A stretch of DNA of 15,357 nt from an uncultured Eubacteriales bacterium. Lineage in GTDB: Bacteria > Bacillota > Clostridia > Oscillospirales > Butyricicoccaceae. The notes beneath the pieces are model-generated. The model was not told where the DNA came from. It made no database searches and worked only from the letters and a program-made list of their open reading frames with translations. Positions 7,581 to 14,021 of this stretch are shown here, piece by piece (within the stretch, counting starts at the first letter, position 1; each line of letters opens with the position of its first letter). The stretch covers positions 1 to 15,357 of the forward strand of contig CAKTWY010000041.1 in the NCBI GenBank assembly GCA_934630445.1. The letters are read 5' to 3'. The position numbers and the translations under genes were made by a program.

Positions 7581-8906
7581 TTATTTGCTAAACGGGAATT
7601 TCTTCGCCGCATGGCGCAGTGCATGAACGACTGGGAGCTCCTCACCCGTAAGAAAACGAATGAGTGCGCCGCCGCCGGTGCAGATATAATTGATCTGATC
7701 CGTCAGGCCGTATTTTGTGGTGGCGGTGATGCTGTCTCCGCCGCCGATTACGGTGTATCCCTCGGTGCTACCGAGCGCCTGCCAGATCGTCTTTGTGCCG
7801 TATTCGGTCTCTTCCTTCTCGAAAATGCCCATCGGCCCGTTTACAAACACGGTTTTCGCCGCAAGAATCGCATCGGCATATGCTTTGGCCGTATCGTGAC
7901 CGATATCGACAAGCATACTCGAGGAGACGAACTTGAGATTCGCGCGCTTTTTCAGTTCCTCCAGACCGATGTCACTGATCATTCCATCTGTAGGCAGGTC
8001 GCTGACCTGAACCTCCAGGCGCCTGCCCTCTTCGACAAGTGCAAGATCCGTCGGAACGACAATTTTATCCGCATGCTTTGCAAGGATCTCCTTCGCCCGG
8101 TCGATATATTCCGCATAGTTTGACTTGACGATAAAGCCCATCGACGCCTCGCCGATGTCGATGCCCTTTGCCGCGAGCAGGATATTCGCCACAAGGCCGC
8201 CCGTAAGCACCTTGTCTGCCACGCCGCCGTCGAGTACAGTAGACATCATCATGAAGGCGTCGGAGATCTTCGCACCGCCGAGCACGAACACGCACGGACG
8301 TGCAGGGCTCTCCATCAGCTCGGATATGACGCAGAATTCTTTTTCAAACAGGCGGCCCATCATCGAGGGCAACACCTCTTCAAATCCGCACAGCGACGGC
8401 TGGTCGCGGTGCGCGGCGGCAAACGCGTCACACAGATAATAGTCCGCCAGCGGAGCGAGCTTCCTGACCATAAGCGTGTCCGCCTGCTGCTCGTGCGTGA
8501 GCTTCAATTTCATCTCAAAGAGCGTCTGCTCTTCGGAGACAAAGCGAACGTTGTCGAGGAGAAGGATCTCCCCGTCCTTCAGCGAACGGATCGCCTCGCG
8601 TGCGGCAGGACCGCACACGTCGTCGATAAACTTGACTTCCCGGCCGAGCAGGTCCGACAAAACACGCGCATGCGGCTCCGTCGTATAAAAGTTCTTATAT
8701 TCGATATCGCTGCCCTGATGCGCCATCAAAACAACCTTCGCGCCCTTATCTGCCATCTCGCGGATGGTCGGCACGCACGCGCGCACACGCGTCGTGTCCT
8801 TGAGGGTGTTGTTCACGCGGTCGATCGGCTGGTTGATATCCACACGGGCAAGGATTGTTTTGCCGCGGATATCGGCGTCATCAAGGGTGTAAATGCCAAA
8901 TCTCAC
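7581..8906 (-). CDS. pgk: Archaeal-type phosphoglycerate kinase, GTG start
   Basis: A 441-aa phosphoglycerate kinase that interconverts 1,3-bisphosphoglycerate + ADP and 3-phosphoglycerate + ATP. Recognisable motifs are RVDINQP (21-27), NVRF (R121), AHRDQPS (165-171), GGAK (210-213), NGPMGIFEKE (356-365) and GGGDS (388-392). The sequence is much closer in style to archaeal PGKs than bacterial ones: MAHQGSD stands where bacteria have a SHLGRP-type motif, and TTEPHARVLSDLLG, TGGLVAN and TGGGALIRFLTGEELPV are archaeal hallmarks. The GTG at 8906 is chosen because AAGGA lies 10 nt upstream and its N-terminus matches the archaeal family. The ATG at 8954 falls inside a strong hairpin. It lies between GAPDH (113-nt gap) and malic enzyme (22-nt gap). 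Whether this is the only PGK of the cell cannot be judged here. Confidence 0.92.
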   Translation of the reverse strand: MRFGIYTLDDADIRGKTILARVDINQPIDRVNNTLKDTTRVRACVPTIREMADKGAKVVLMAHQGSDIEYKNFYTTEPHARVLSDLLGREVKFIDDVCGPAAREAIRSLKDGEILLLDNVRFVSEEQTLFEMKLKLTHEQQADTLMVRKLAPLADYYLCDAFAAAHRDQPSLCGFEEVLPSMMGRLFEKEFCVISELMESPARPCVFVLGGAKISDAFMMMSTVLDGGVADKVLTGGLVANILLAAKGIDIGEASMGFIVKSNYAEYIDRAKEILAKHADKIVVPTDLALVEEGRRLEVQVSDLPTDGMISDIGLEELKKRANLKFVSSSMLVDIGHDTAKAYADAILAAKTVFVNGPMGIFEKEETEYGTKTIWQALGSTEGYTVIGGGDSITATTKYGLTDQINYICTGGGALIRFLTGEELPVVHALRHAAKKFPFSK

Positions 8907-8940
8907 AGGAATCCCATCCTTTCCGGTTACAACATACCTG

Positions 8941-8990
8941 AAAAGCGCAGGCACAAATGCGCGAAAGTCACTGCCATTTTGTGCCTGCGC
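8941..8990 (-). terminator. Hairpin with U-tract between GAPDH and PGK genes (attenuator or processing hairpin)
   Basis: A perfect 13-bp inverted repeat, GCGCAGGCACAAA (8945-8957) with TTTGTGCCTGCGC (8978-8990), encloses a 20-nt loop. On the minus strand it is followed at once by UUUU (8944-8941). It starts 29 nt after the GAPDH stop. It could be a partial terminator that lowers PGK and downstream expression, or a structure that protects the upstream mRNA. No promoter was recognised between it and pgk. Confidence 0.55.
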
Positions 8991-9019
8991 TCCCTATATG
9001 ACCCTGGTATAATCCAGTT

Positions 9020-10042
9020 TTAGCCCTTGATGCCGAGATACTTGTTCGTCGCGGCAGTGCCTTCCTCGCGGGTCATCTGCATCTGCATCGCGGCGCGGAT
9101 CGCATCCATATTCTCAGGAATAACAACGGACTCCTGCGGAATATTGATAGCGAACATAATGTCCTTGCCGGAGTTCACGATGCTCTCGTCCCAGAGAGCA
9201 ATCTCGTAAAGGTCGCCTCTGAACTTGCCCATATCGCGCGCATAGCGGAACAGAGAAGCGTTGCCAAGGAAGCCGTCGGCAATGCGCACCGTGCGGATAC
9301 GCGGATGCTGGCCCAGGATCTCAAGCGTGTTCTCTTTGTTGAGCGTCTTCTTCGTGGAGGCCACGACCGTGATGATATGGCCGTGGGTCACCGGGGTGTG
9401 CACAAGGATGCCGGTCGCGTCGACATGCGGCATGATCGTCATCAGGTCGAGGGCCTGATGCGAAGGCGCCTTGTCCATCTGCAGGGCGTTGGTCAGACCT
9501 CTGTGATAATCGCCGGGGTCCGCAACGCGGCGGATGATGGTGATCGCGACTTTCTCCACGCCGACTGCGCGGTCGAGGCAGTCCACCGCACGGATCAGAC
9601 CTGTGGTATTGCAGCTCGTAAGCTTCAGGAACTGCTGGCCGAGGCCCTTTTCATAGTTCGCGTAACCATGGAAGAAAACGTCGGCGACGCTGTTCTTCTC
9701 ACCGCCCTGGAAAATGGCCTTTTTGCCCATTTTCTCATAAAGCTCTTTATTCTTCGCGCCGATGCCCGCCGAGGTTGCGTCAAGCATGACGTCGCACTGC
9801 TCGACAAGGTCTTCCATCGTGCCGGAAATAGGCACACCGGCCGCCTTTAAAAGCTCTTCGTTCGCGGGGAGCGCATTGTAGAACTTATACGGCATGCCCG
9901 ATTCGACAAGCCCTCTGACCGACAGCGTAGGCGCCACATCGGCAACGCCGACGAGCTCCATATCTTCCTGCAGCGCAACGCCCGTGGCAAGACGAAGGCC
10001 GATAACGCCATAACCGGCTACGCCGACTTTAACTTTTCCCAT
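9020..10042 (-). CDS. gap: Type II (archaeal-type) glyceraldehyde-3-phosphate dehydrogenase
   Basis: A 340-aa phosphorylating GAPDH of the archaeal class, converting glyceraldehyde 3-phosphate + Pi + NAD(P)+ to 1,3-bisphosphoglycerate. The Rossmann motif is GYGVIG (10-15). The catalytic cysteine is C144 in SCNTTGL, and the catalytic histidine is probably H220 in THGHIITV. The flanking RRVADPGDYHRG, FQGGEKNSVADV and IPENMDAIRA are typical of archaeal type II enzymes and absent from ordinary bacterial GapA. Where archaeal enzymes have lysines that bind the NADP phosphate, this protein reads VADVAP with D35, which suggests a preference for NAD. AGGAGGA (10050-10056) lies 7 nt before the ATG. It is flanked by transketolase and the archaeal-type PGK in one operon. 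Action on another phosphorylated aldehyde, such as erythrose 4-phosphate, cannot be excluded. Confidence 0.9.
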   Translation of the reverse strand: MGKVKVGVAGYGVIGLRLATGVALQEDMELVGVADVAPTLSVRGLVESGMPYKFYNALPANEELLKAAGVPISGTMEDLVEQCDVMLDATSAGIGAKNKELYEKMGKKAIFQGGEKNSVADVFFHGYANYEKGLGQQFLKLTSCNTTGLIRAVDCLDRAVGVEKVAITIIRRVADPGDYHRGLTNALQMDKAPSHQALDLMTIMPHVDATGILVHTPVTHGHIITVVASTKKTLNKENTLEILGQHPRIRTVRIADGFLGNASLFRYARDMGKFRGDLYEIALWDESIVNSGKDIMFAINIPQESVVIPENMDAIRAAMQMQMTREEGTAATNKYLGIKG

Positions 10043-10106
10043 AATGATATCCTCCTATATATTTTTCCTGAAACGGCAGTATGAAACGTGAAATATACGC
10101 TTGTTC

Positions 10107-11078
10107 TTACTTTGCTTTTCTCGCGATGGCGCGCTTGGCGTGCTCTGCGATATTTGCCGCCGTGAGATTGAAGCGCTCTCTGAGATAGGACTCGGGGCCG
10201 ACCTCGCCAAACTCGTCGTTGATGCCGACGCGCTCCATCGGAACGGGCGTTCCTTCGGTAACGACCTTCGCAACCATCGAACCGAGGCCGGTCAGGATAT
10301 TGTGGTTCTCTGCGGTAACGATAGCGCCCGTCTCCTTTGCACACTTCTCGATCAGCTCGGCGTCGATGGGCTTCCAGGTGAACATGTCGACAATGCGGGC
10401 GGAAATCCCTTCCGCCGCGAGCAGGTCATAAGCCTTCAGCGCCTCGTCGACCATAATGCCGCTGGCCATGATCGTCACATCCGCGCCGTCCTTCAGGGTG
10501 ACGCCTTTGCCGATTTTGAACTCCGAGCCCTCTTCGTAAACCTTAATCGGGTTTTTGCGCACCATACGCGTATAGGACACACCATAGCGCGCAGCCTCTT
10601 CCTTCATGACCGCGGCATACTGCACGCAGTCGCACGGCTCGAGAACGACCATGGTCGGAATGTTGAGCATCAGGCCCATGTCCTCAAACGGCATGTGCGT
10701 GCCGCCGTTGAAGGCCGCCGTCACGCCGGGATCGGAACCATTGATCTTCACATTCAGCTTCGCATACGCGCAGGCCAGGAACACCTGGTCGAACGAGCGG
10801 CGGGTCGCAAAGGGGCCGAAGCTGTGCACGTACGGGATCTTGCCCGTGGCGGAAAGGCCCGCCGCGACGCCCATCATGTTTGCCTCCATGATGCCGGTGT
10901 TAAAGCAGCGCTCCGGGAAAGCCTTGCACACGCGCTTTGTATTGATGCAGGCCATAAGGTCCGCGTCGATATAGACGACGTTCTTATTTTCTTCCATCAG
11001 CTTCAAGAGCGTGTCGCCGAACGCATCTCTCATCATGCTGTCTTTTTCGTGCTTACCAATAACTTTTACGCTCATCAT
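10107..11078 (-). CDS. Transketolase, C-terminal subunit
   Basis: A 323-aa subunit holding the pyrimidine-binding and C-terminal domains of a split transketolase, which moves two-carbon ketol units between sugar phosphates using thiamine diphosphate. The cofactor-activating glutamate is E65 in NTGIMEANMMGVAAGLS. SFGPFATRRSFDQV (86-99) and GGTHMPFEDMG (125-135) are family motifs, and TAENHNILTGLGS lies in the C-terminal domain. The start is the ATG at 11078, with a second ATG at 11075 directly after it, so the start is uncertain by one codon. The A/G-rich site AGGGGGT overlaps the stop codon of the N-subunit gene, and the gap is only 8 nt, so the two are probably translationally coupled. GAPDH follows after 64 nt. 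The sugar substrate cannot be read from the sequence. Confidence 0.93.
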   Translation of the reverse strand: MMSVKVIGKHEKDSMMRDAFGDTLLKLMEENKNVVYIDADLMACINTKRVCKAFPERCFNTGIMEANMMGVAAGLSATGKIPYVHSFGPFATRRSFDQVFLACAYAKLNVKINGSDPGVTAAFNGGTHMPFEDMGLMLNIPTMVVLEPCDCVQYAAVMKEEAARYGVSYTRMVRKNPIKVYEEGSEFKIGKGVTLKDGADVTIMASGIMVDEALKAYDLLAAEGISARIVDMFTWKPIDAELIEKCAKETGAIVTAENHNILTGLGSMVAKVVTEGTPVPMERVGINDEFGEVGPESYLRERFNLTAANIAEHAKRAIARKAK

Positions 11079-11086
11079 CCTACCCC

Positions 11087-11929
11087 CTATGCCTTGCAGG
11101 CGGCAAGAACCTCTTCTGCCGCCGCGATGGCGCCGTCGATCTTTTCGTCGTTAAACTGCAGGCTGTGGCAGATGCCGGCTTCCAGCGCAATGGTGCAGCC
11201 TTTGCCCTTGATGGTGTTCAGGACGATGCAGGAAGGCACGCCCTTGACGCTCTTGGCCTTCTCAATCGCATGATAAATCGCCGGGATATCGTGCCCGTCG
11301 ACCCACTGCGTGTGCCAGCCGAATGCCTGGAATTTTGCTCCCAGGTTCGTGCTGGGCATGACGTCGTACGTATAGCCGTCGAGCTGCTGCTTGTTGTCAT
11401 CGACAAAGCAGATCAGATGATCCAGGCCAAAGCCGACCGCGCTCGCCGCCGCCTCCCATACCTGGCCCTCGTTCGCCTCGCCGTCGCCGACAAAAAGATA
11501 GGTATAGCTGTCGCGCCCGTCGATCTTGTTGCCCAGCGCCACGCCGACCGCCTCCGAGGTGCCCTGGCCGAGCGAACCCGTCGTCATATCGACGCCCGGC
11601 GTCTTCGTACGGTCACAGTGGCTGGGCAGGTTCGTGCCGGGTTTATTCCAAGTCTGAAGCATCTCCACAGGGAAAAAGCCCTTGAGTGCGAGCGTGGCAT
11701 ATACGGAAGGTCCCTCATGGCCCTTCGACATCACAAGCCAGTCACGATCCTCCATGTGCGGATTTTTCGGATCGACTTTCATTTCCTGTCCATACAGAAC
11801 AGCCAGTGCCTCGATCACAGACATGGAGCCGCCCACATGGCCAAAGCCAAGGGCTTTGAACTCCTTGAGCGACGCTACCCTGATCTCTTCGGCAAAGACA
11901 CGCAAAGCTTTGAAATCTACTGTTTGCAT
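11087..11929 (-). CDS. Transketolase, N-terminal subunit
   Basis: A 280-aa subunit holding the diphosphate-binding domain of a split transketolase. It shows GHVGGSMS (30-37), SKGH (68-71), GSLGQG (118-123) and the thiamine diphosphate/Mg motif GDGEANEG (148-155) followed about 25 residues later by DDN. Two-gene transketolases are common in Clostridia and Archaea; they pair this half with the next gene. AAGGAGGA (11938-11945) lies 8 nt before the ATG. It is the first gene of the six-gene operon, read from the promoter at 12024-12052 with a leader of about 90 nt. Together with iolR it borders the divergent control region. Confidence 0.94.
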   Translation of the reverse strand: MQTVDFKALRVFAEEIRVASLKEFKALGFGHVGGSMSVIEALAVLYGQEMKVDPKNPHMEDRDWLVMSKGHEGPSVYATLALKGFFPVEMLQTWNKPGTNLPSHCDRTKTPGVDMTTGSLGQGTSEAVGVALGNKIDGRDSYTYLFVGDGEANEGQVWEAAASAVGFGLDHLICFVDDNKQQLDGYTYDVMPSTNLGAKFQAFGWHTQWVDGHDIPAIYHAIEKAKSVKGVPSCIVLNTIKGKGCTIALEAGICHSLQFNDEKIDGAIAAAEEVLAACKA

Positions 11930-11953
11930 TTATGGTGTCCTCCTTCATAATAT

Positions 11954-11998
11954 TTGGTTATTGATATCATCCACTGGGTAACTTTTGGGTATGTTTGA
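11954..11998 (-). promoter_or_regulatory. Candidate IolR operator array in the transketolase leader
   Basis: On the minus strand, YCAA-type cores occur at 11954, 11961, 11985 and 11995, plus a CCAG variant at 11974. The last three lie 10-11 bp apart. TACCCAAAAGT and TAACCAAATAT each match 10 of 11 positions of the B. subtilis IolR repeat as I recall it (WRAYCAADARD). On the plus strand this shows as TGGGTA at 11975 and again at 11986. The array lies just downstream of the predicted start point, where a repressor would block transcription. Confidence 0.5.
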
Positions 11999-12023
11999 GC
12001 ATAGCTATCCCAATGTCAGCTAA

Positions 12024-12052
12024 ATTTTATCATCAATTTATGGAAATGGCAA
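12024..12052 (-). promoter_or_regulatory. Sigma-A promoter of the transketolase-to-larA operon
   Basis: On the minus strand TTGCCA (12047-12052), a 17-bp spacer and TAAAAT (12024-12029) place the start near 12017, about 88 nt before the transketolase N-subunit. It is divergent from the iolR promoter, with 38 bp of AT-rich DNA between the two -35 boxes. That DNA contains the inverted repeat GAATTT/AAATTC (12062-12067, 12075-12080). Confidence 0.75.
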
Positions 12053-12090
12053 TGGCTATCTGAATTTTTTTTGTAAATTCTTATTCACTT

Positions 12091-12118
12091 TTGAGGAAAT
12101 GTTTGATAGTATTATAGT
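12091..12118 (+). promoter_or_regulatory. Candidate promoter of iolR
   Basis: TTGAGG (12091-12096), a 16-bp spacer and TATAGT (12113-12118). A TTGATA motif (12103-12108), shared with other promoters of the locus, lies inside the spacer, which would suit autoregulation. Confidence 0.5.
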
Positions 12119-12125
12119 GAACTCT

Positions 12126-12184
12126 TGGCGCGGTGTCAGTCAACGCCCGCGCCATACCATATTCCGGGCATCTTTACTGCCCGG
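12126..12184 (+). promoter_or_regulatory. Two tandem hairpins in the iolR leader
   Basis: The first is a perfect 8-bp stem, TGGCGCGG (12126-12133) with CCGCGCCA (12147-12154). The second is a perfect 7-bp stem, CCGGGCA (12164-12170) with TGCCCGG (12178-12184), and a 7-nt loop. Neither has a U-tract, so they are not simple terminators. They occupy most of the roughly 100-nt leader before the iolR ribosome site. I do not recognise a known riboswitch. Confidence 0.45.
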
Positions 12185-12224
12185 CGATGATTTGATTTGA
12201 TGTTTCCGGAGGTGTGTGAATTCC

Positions 12225-12983
12225 ATGAAGGTCAGCAGACTCAATGCCGTGGAGCAATATATTATCCAGCATGGCACCGCGACCATCGATGAACTTTGCG
12301 AGCGCTTTTCCGTTTCAAAAAACACCATCCGCCGCGACCTGGCCGAGCTCGAGGCGCGCGGGCATATTTCCAAAGTTTACGGCGGCGTCACGGCCGTTGG
12401 CATCAGCGATATTGTGCCGATGCCCGTACGCACCACGCAGAACCCAAAGGGCAAGCAGCTGATCGGCAAGCTTGCATCAGAGCTTGTGTCGGACGGCGAC
12501 ACGATCTTTATCGACTCCGGCTCGACCACTGTCAAGCTGATCCGCTACATCGCGCAGAAAAAAAAGATCACGCTGATCACCCACAGTCTTTCCGCGCTGA
12601 TCGAAGCGGCCAAATACGAGGGCATCAACATCATCTCCCTCGGCGGCATCTACTCCAACCCCACCAATTCGTTTGTCGGCATTTCGACGCTGGAAAGTCT
12701 GAGCGGGCTGAAAATCCACAAAGCGTTCATGGCCGCGACCGGCGTTTCTATCGAGACAGGCATGACGAATACCACGTTCCTGGAGGCGGAGATCAAGCGC
12801 GGCATCGTCTCGCGTTCAAACTCCATCATCCTGATGGCCGACAGCACAAAAATCAACCGCGAGGCCGTTATCACCTTCTGCAAGCTTGAAAACCTGTCCT
12901 ACTTCATCACCGATGAACGTCCTGCGCAGGAATATATCGATTTCTGCCGGGAGCGGAACATCACGCTCCTGTATGAAGAGTAA
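12225..12983 (+). CDS. iolR: DeoR-family inositol repressor IolR
   Basis: A 252-aa regulator with an N-terminal winged helix-turn-helix (about 20-50; TIDELCERFSVSKNTIRRDL, then HISKVYGGV) and a DeoR C-terminal sugar-phosphate-sensing domain (DSGSTT at 97-102). It resembles B. subtilis IolR along its length, including SFVG, KAF-M-A-TG near 168-175 and a TN-T-FLE-EIK stretch. IolR represses iol operons and is released by 2-deoxy-5-ketogluconate 6-phosphate. The start is the ATG at 12225, 11 nt after GGAGGT (12208-12213); the in-frame GTG at 12216 is only 2 nt from it. It lies between the transketolase operon (divergent) and iolB (same strand, 176-nt gap with a new promoter), so it probably controls both. 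Confidence 0.87.
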   Translation: MKVSRLNAVEQYIIQHGTATIDELCERFSVSKNTIRRDLAELEARGHISKVYGGVTAVGISDIVPMPVRTTQNPKGKQLIGKLASELVSDGDTIFIDSGSTTVKLIRYIAQKKKITLITHSLSALIEAAKYEGINIISLGGIYSNPTNSFVGISTLESLSGLKIHKAFMAATGVSIETGMTNTTFLEAEIKRGIVSRSNSIILMADSTKINREAVITFCKLENLSYFITDERPAQEYIDFCRERNITLLYEE

Positions 12984-13011
12984 CGCAGCCAGGCGCATGT
13001 AAAAGCGCGGC

Positions 13012-13044
13012 ATGAAATTTTACATCGGAGAAAATGAAATTTTA
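13012..13044 (+). repeat. Two perfect 11-bp direct repeats, 22 bp apart
   Basis: ATGAAATTTTA occurs at 13012-13022 and again at 13034-13044, start to start 22 bp, or two helical turns. They lie in the iolR-iolB gap, 33 bp or more upstream of the iolB -35 box. The spacing suggests binding of a dimer to one face of the DNA, or an upstream activator site. The second copy also forms part of the hairpin at 13031-13069. Confidence 0.6.
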
Positions 13045-13069
13045 TCGCGCTGCGCTAAAAATTCATTTT
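13031..13069 (+). terminator. Imperfect AT-rich hairpin after iolR, weak terminator candidate
   Basis: AAAATGAA (13031-13038) pairs with TTCATTTT (13062-13069), continuing inward through TTTTA/TAAAA and CG/CG with two mismatches, and a 5-nt loop. The 3' side is U-rich (TTCATTTTATTTC). Its position, 47 nt after the iolR stop and just before the iolB promoter, fits a terminator, but the stem is AT-rich and weak. Confidence 0.35.
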
Positions 13070-13076
13070 ATTTCAG

Positions 13077-13105
13077 TTGAACGCCCGCAAGAGCCATGAT
13101 ATAAT
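13077..13105 (+). promoter_or_regulatory. Consensus sigma-A promoter of iolB-iolD
   Basis: TTGAAC (13077-13082), a 17-bp spacer and a perfect TATAAT (13100-13105) predict a start near 13112. An inverted repeat AGCCAT (13092-13097) / ATGGCT (13111-13116) straddles the -10 box and the start point, a good place for a repressor. Confidence 0.85.
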
Positions 13106-13159
13106 TTCTGATGGCTTGGACGATCTCATTCATATTATATATAAATGGAGGGAACTACC

Positions 13160-13957
13160 ATGTATCTGCAAAAGGATCATCTCGAAAACGGTTATAATGA
13201 GTACCTGAACCTGAATGAATCCATTGGCCGTGCCGGCATGATGGACGTTGCGCTCCTTGTGCTCGACGCAGGTGAAAGCTACGCATTTGACGAAGCGGAT
13301 AAGGAGATCGCGCTTCTTTTGTTTGAAGGCAGCGCTGAACTTACCTACGACGGCAAGAGCGCGCATATTGAACGCCACAGCGTTTTTGACGAGAACCCGA
13401 CTTGCCTGCTCGCTCCTGCCAGGACCAAGATCTCGCTCAAAGCGGATGCGCATACTGAAATTTATGTGCAGAAATCGATCAACCCGAATCACTTTGACGC
13501 AAAGCTTTTTATGCCTGAGGACACGCAGACGCAGCGCGCCGGTGACGGCGGCCAGCTTCAGGGCTGCATGCGCAGGAACATCCGCACCATTTTTGACTAC
13601 GACAACGCCCCCTATTCGACCATGGTCCTCGGTGAGGTCGTGAACTTCCCCGGCAAATGGTCGAGCTATCCGCCGCACTATCATCCCCAGCCGGAGGTTT
13701 ACTTCTATCGTTTTGACAAGCCGCAGGGCTTCGGCGCGGGCTTTGCAAATGATGAGATCTACCGCACTGGACACAACGGCTGCCTGCTGATCCTCAACGG
13801 CATGCACTCGCAGACGGCCGCCCCCGGCTATGCGATGTGCTATGCGTGGGGCATCCGCCATATCGACGGCGACCCGTGGAAGAAGACGCGCATTGACGAA
13901 GAGATCCACGAGTGGCTATGGGCTGACGACGCCAAGGTGTGGGAGCCGAAAGACTGA
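13160..13957 (+). CDS. iolB: 5-deoxy-glucuronate isomerase
   Basis: A 265-aa cupin-fold enzyme of the KduI/IolB family that isomerises 5-deoxy-D-glucuronate to 2-deoxy-5-keto-D-gluconate. The C-terminal cupin carries the metal site PPHYHPQPEVYFYRF (171-185: H173, H175, E179) and H216 in NGMHSQ. The MCYAWGIRH and EWLW tail motifs are also typical. The length is close to the usual ~270 aa. The ATG at 13160 is chosen because GGAGGG (13147-13152) lies 7 nt upstream; the in-frame ATG at 13145 overlaps that site. The gene has its own consensus promoter and is followed by iolD after 64 nt, so the two form one unit. Confidence 0.94.
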   Translation: MYLQKDHLENGYNEYLNLNESIGRAGMMDVALLVLDAGESYAFDEADKEIALLLFEGSAELTYDGKSAHIERHSVFDENPTCLLAPARTKISLKADAHTEIYVQKSINPNHFDAKLFMPEDTQTQRAGDGGQLQGCMRRNIRTIFDYDNAPYSTMVLGEVVNFPGKWSSYPPHYHPQPEVYFYRFDKPQGFGAGFANDEIYRTGHNGCLLILNGMHSQTAAPGYAMCYAWGIRHIDGDPWKKTRIDEEIHEWLWADDAKVWEPKD

Positions 13958-14021
13958 TTTCCGCCTTCTGCCCTTCCGCTGCAAATCCATTCTGACAACT
14001 ATTTTTCGGAGGTAAATTTTT

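Noticed and set aside
9008..9013. A perfect TATAAT on the plus strand at the end of the GAPDH gene
   Set aside because: No -35-like hexamer at 16-18 bp, and any transcript would be antisense to GAPDH or PGK; treated as chance.
10060..10100. CGTTTCA repeated twice (13 bp apart, minus strand) between transketolase and GAPDH genes
   Set aside because: Short repeat in a 64-nt operon gap, without promoter or hairpin; most likely chance.
10101..11273. A 390-codon plus-strand frame opposite the transketolase genes
   Set aside because: It spans two well-supported transketolase genes, has no ribosome site and no recognisable domain; an antisense shadow.
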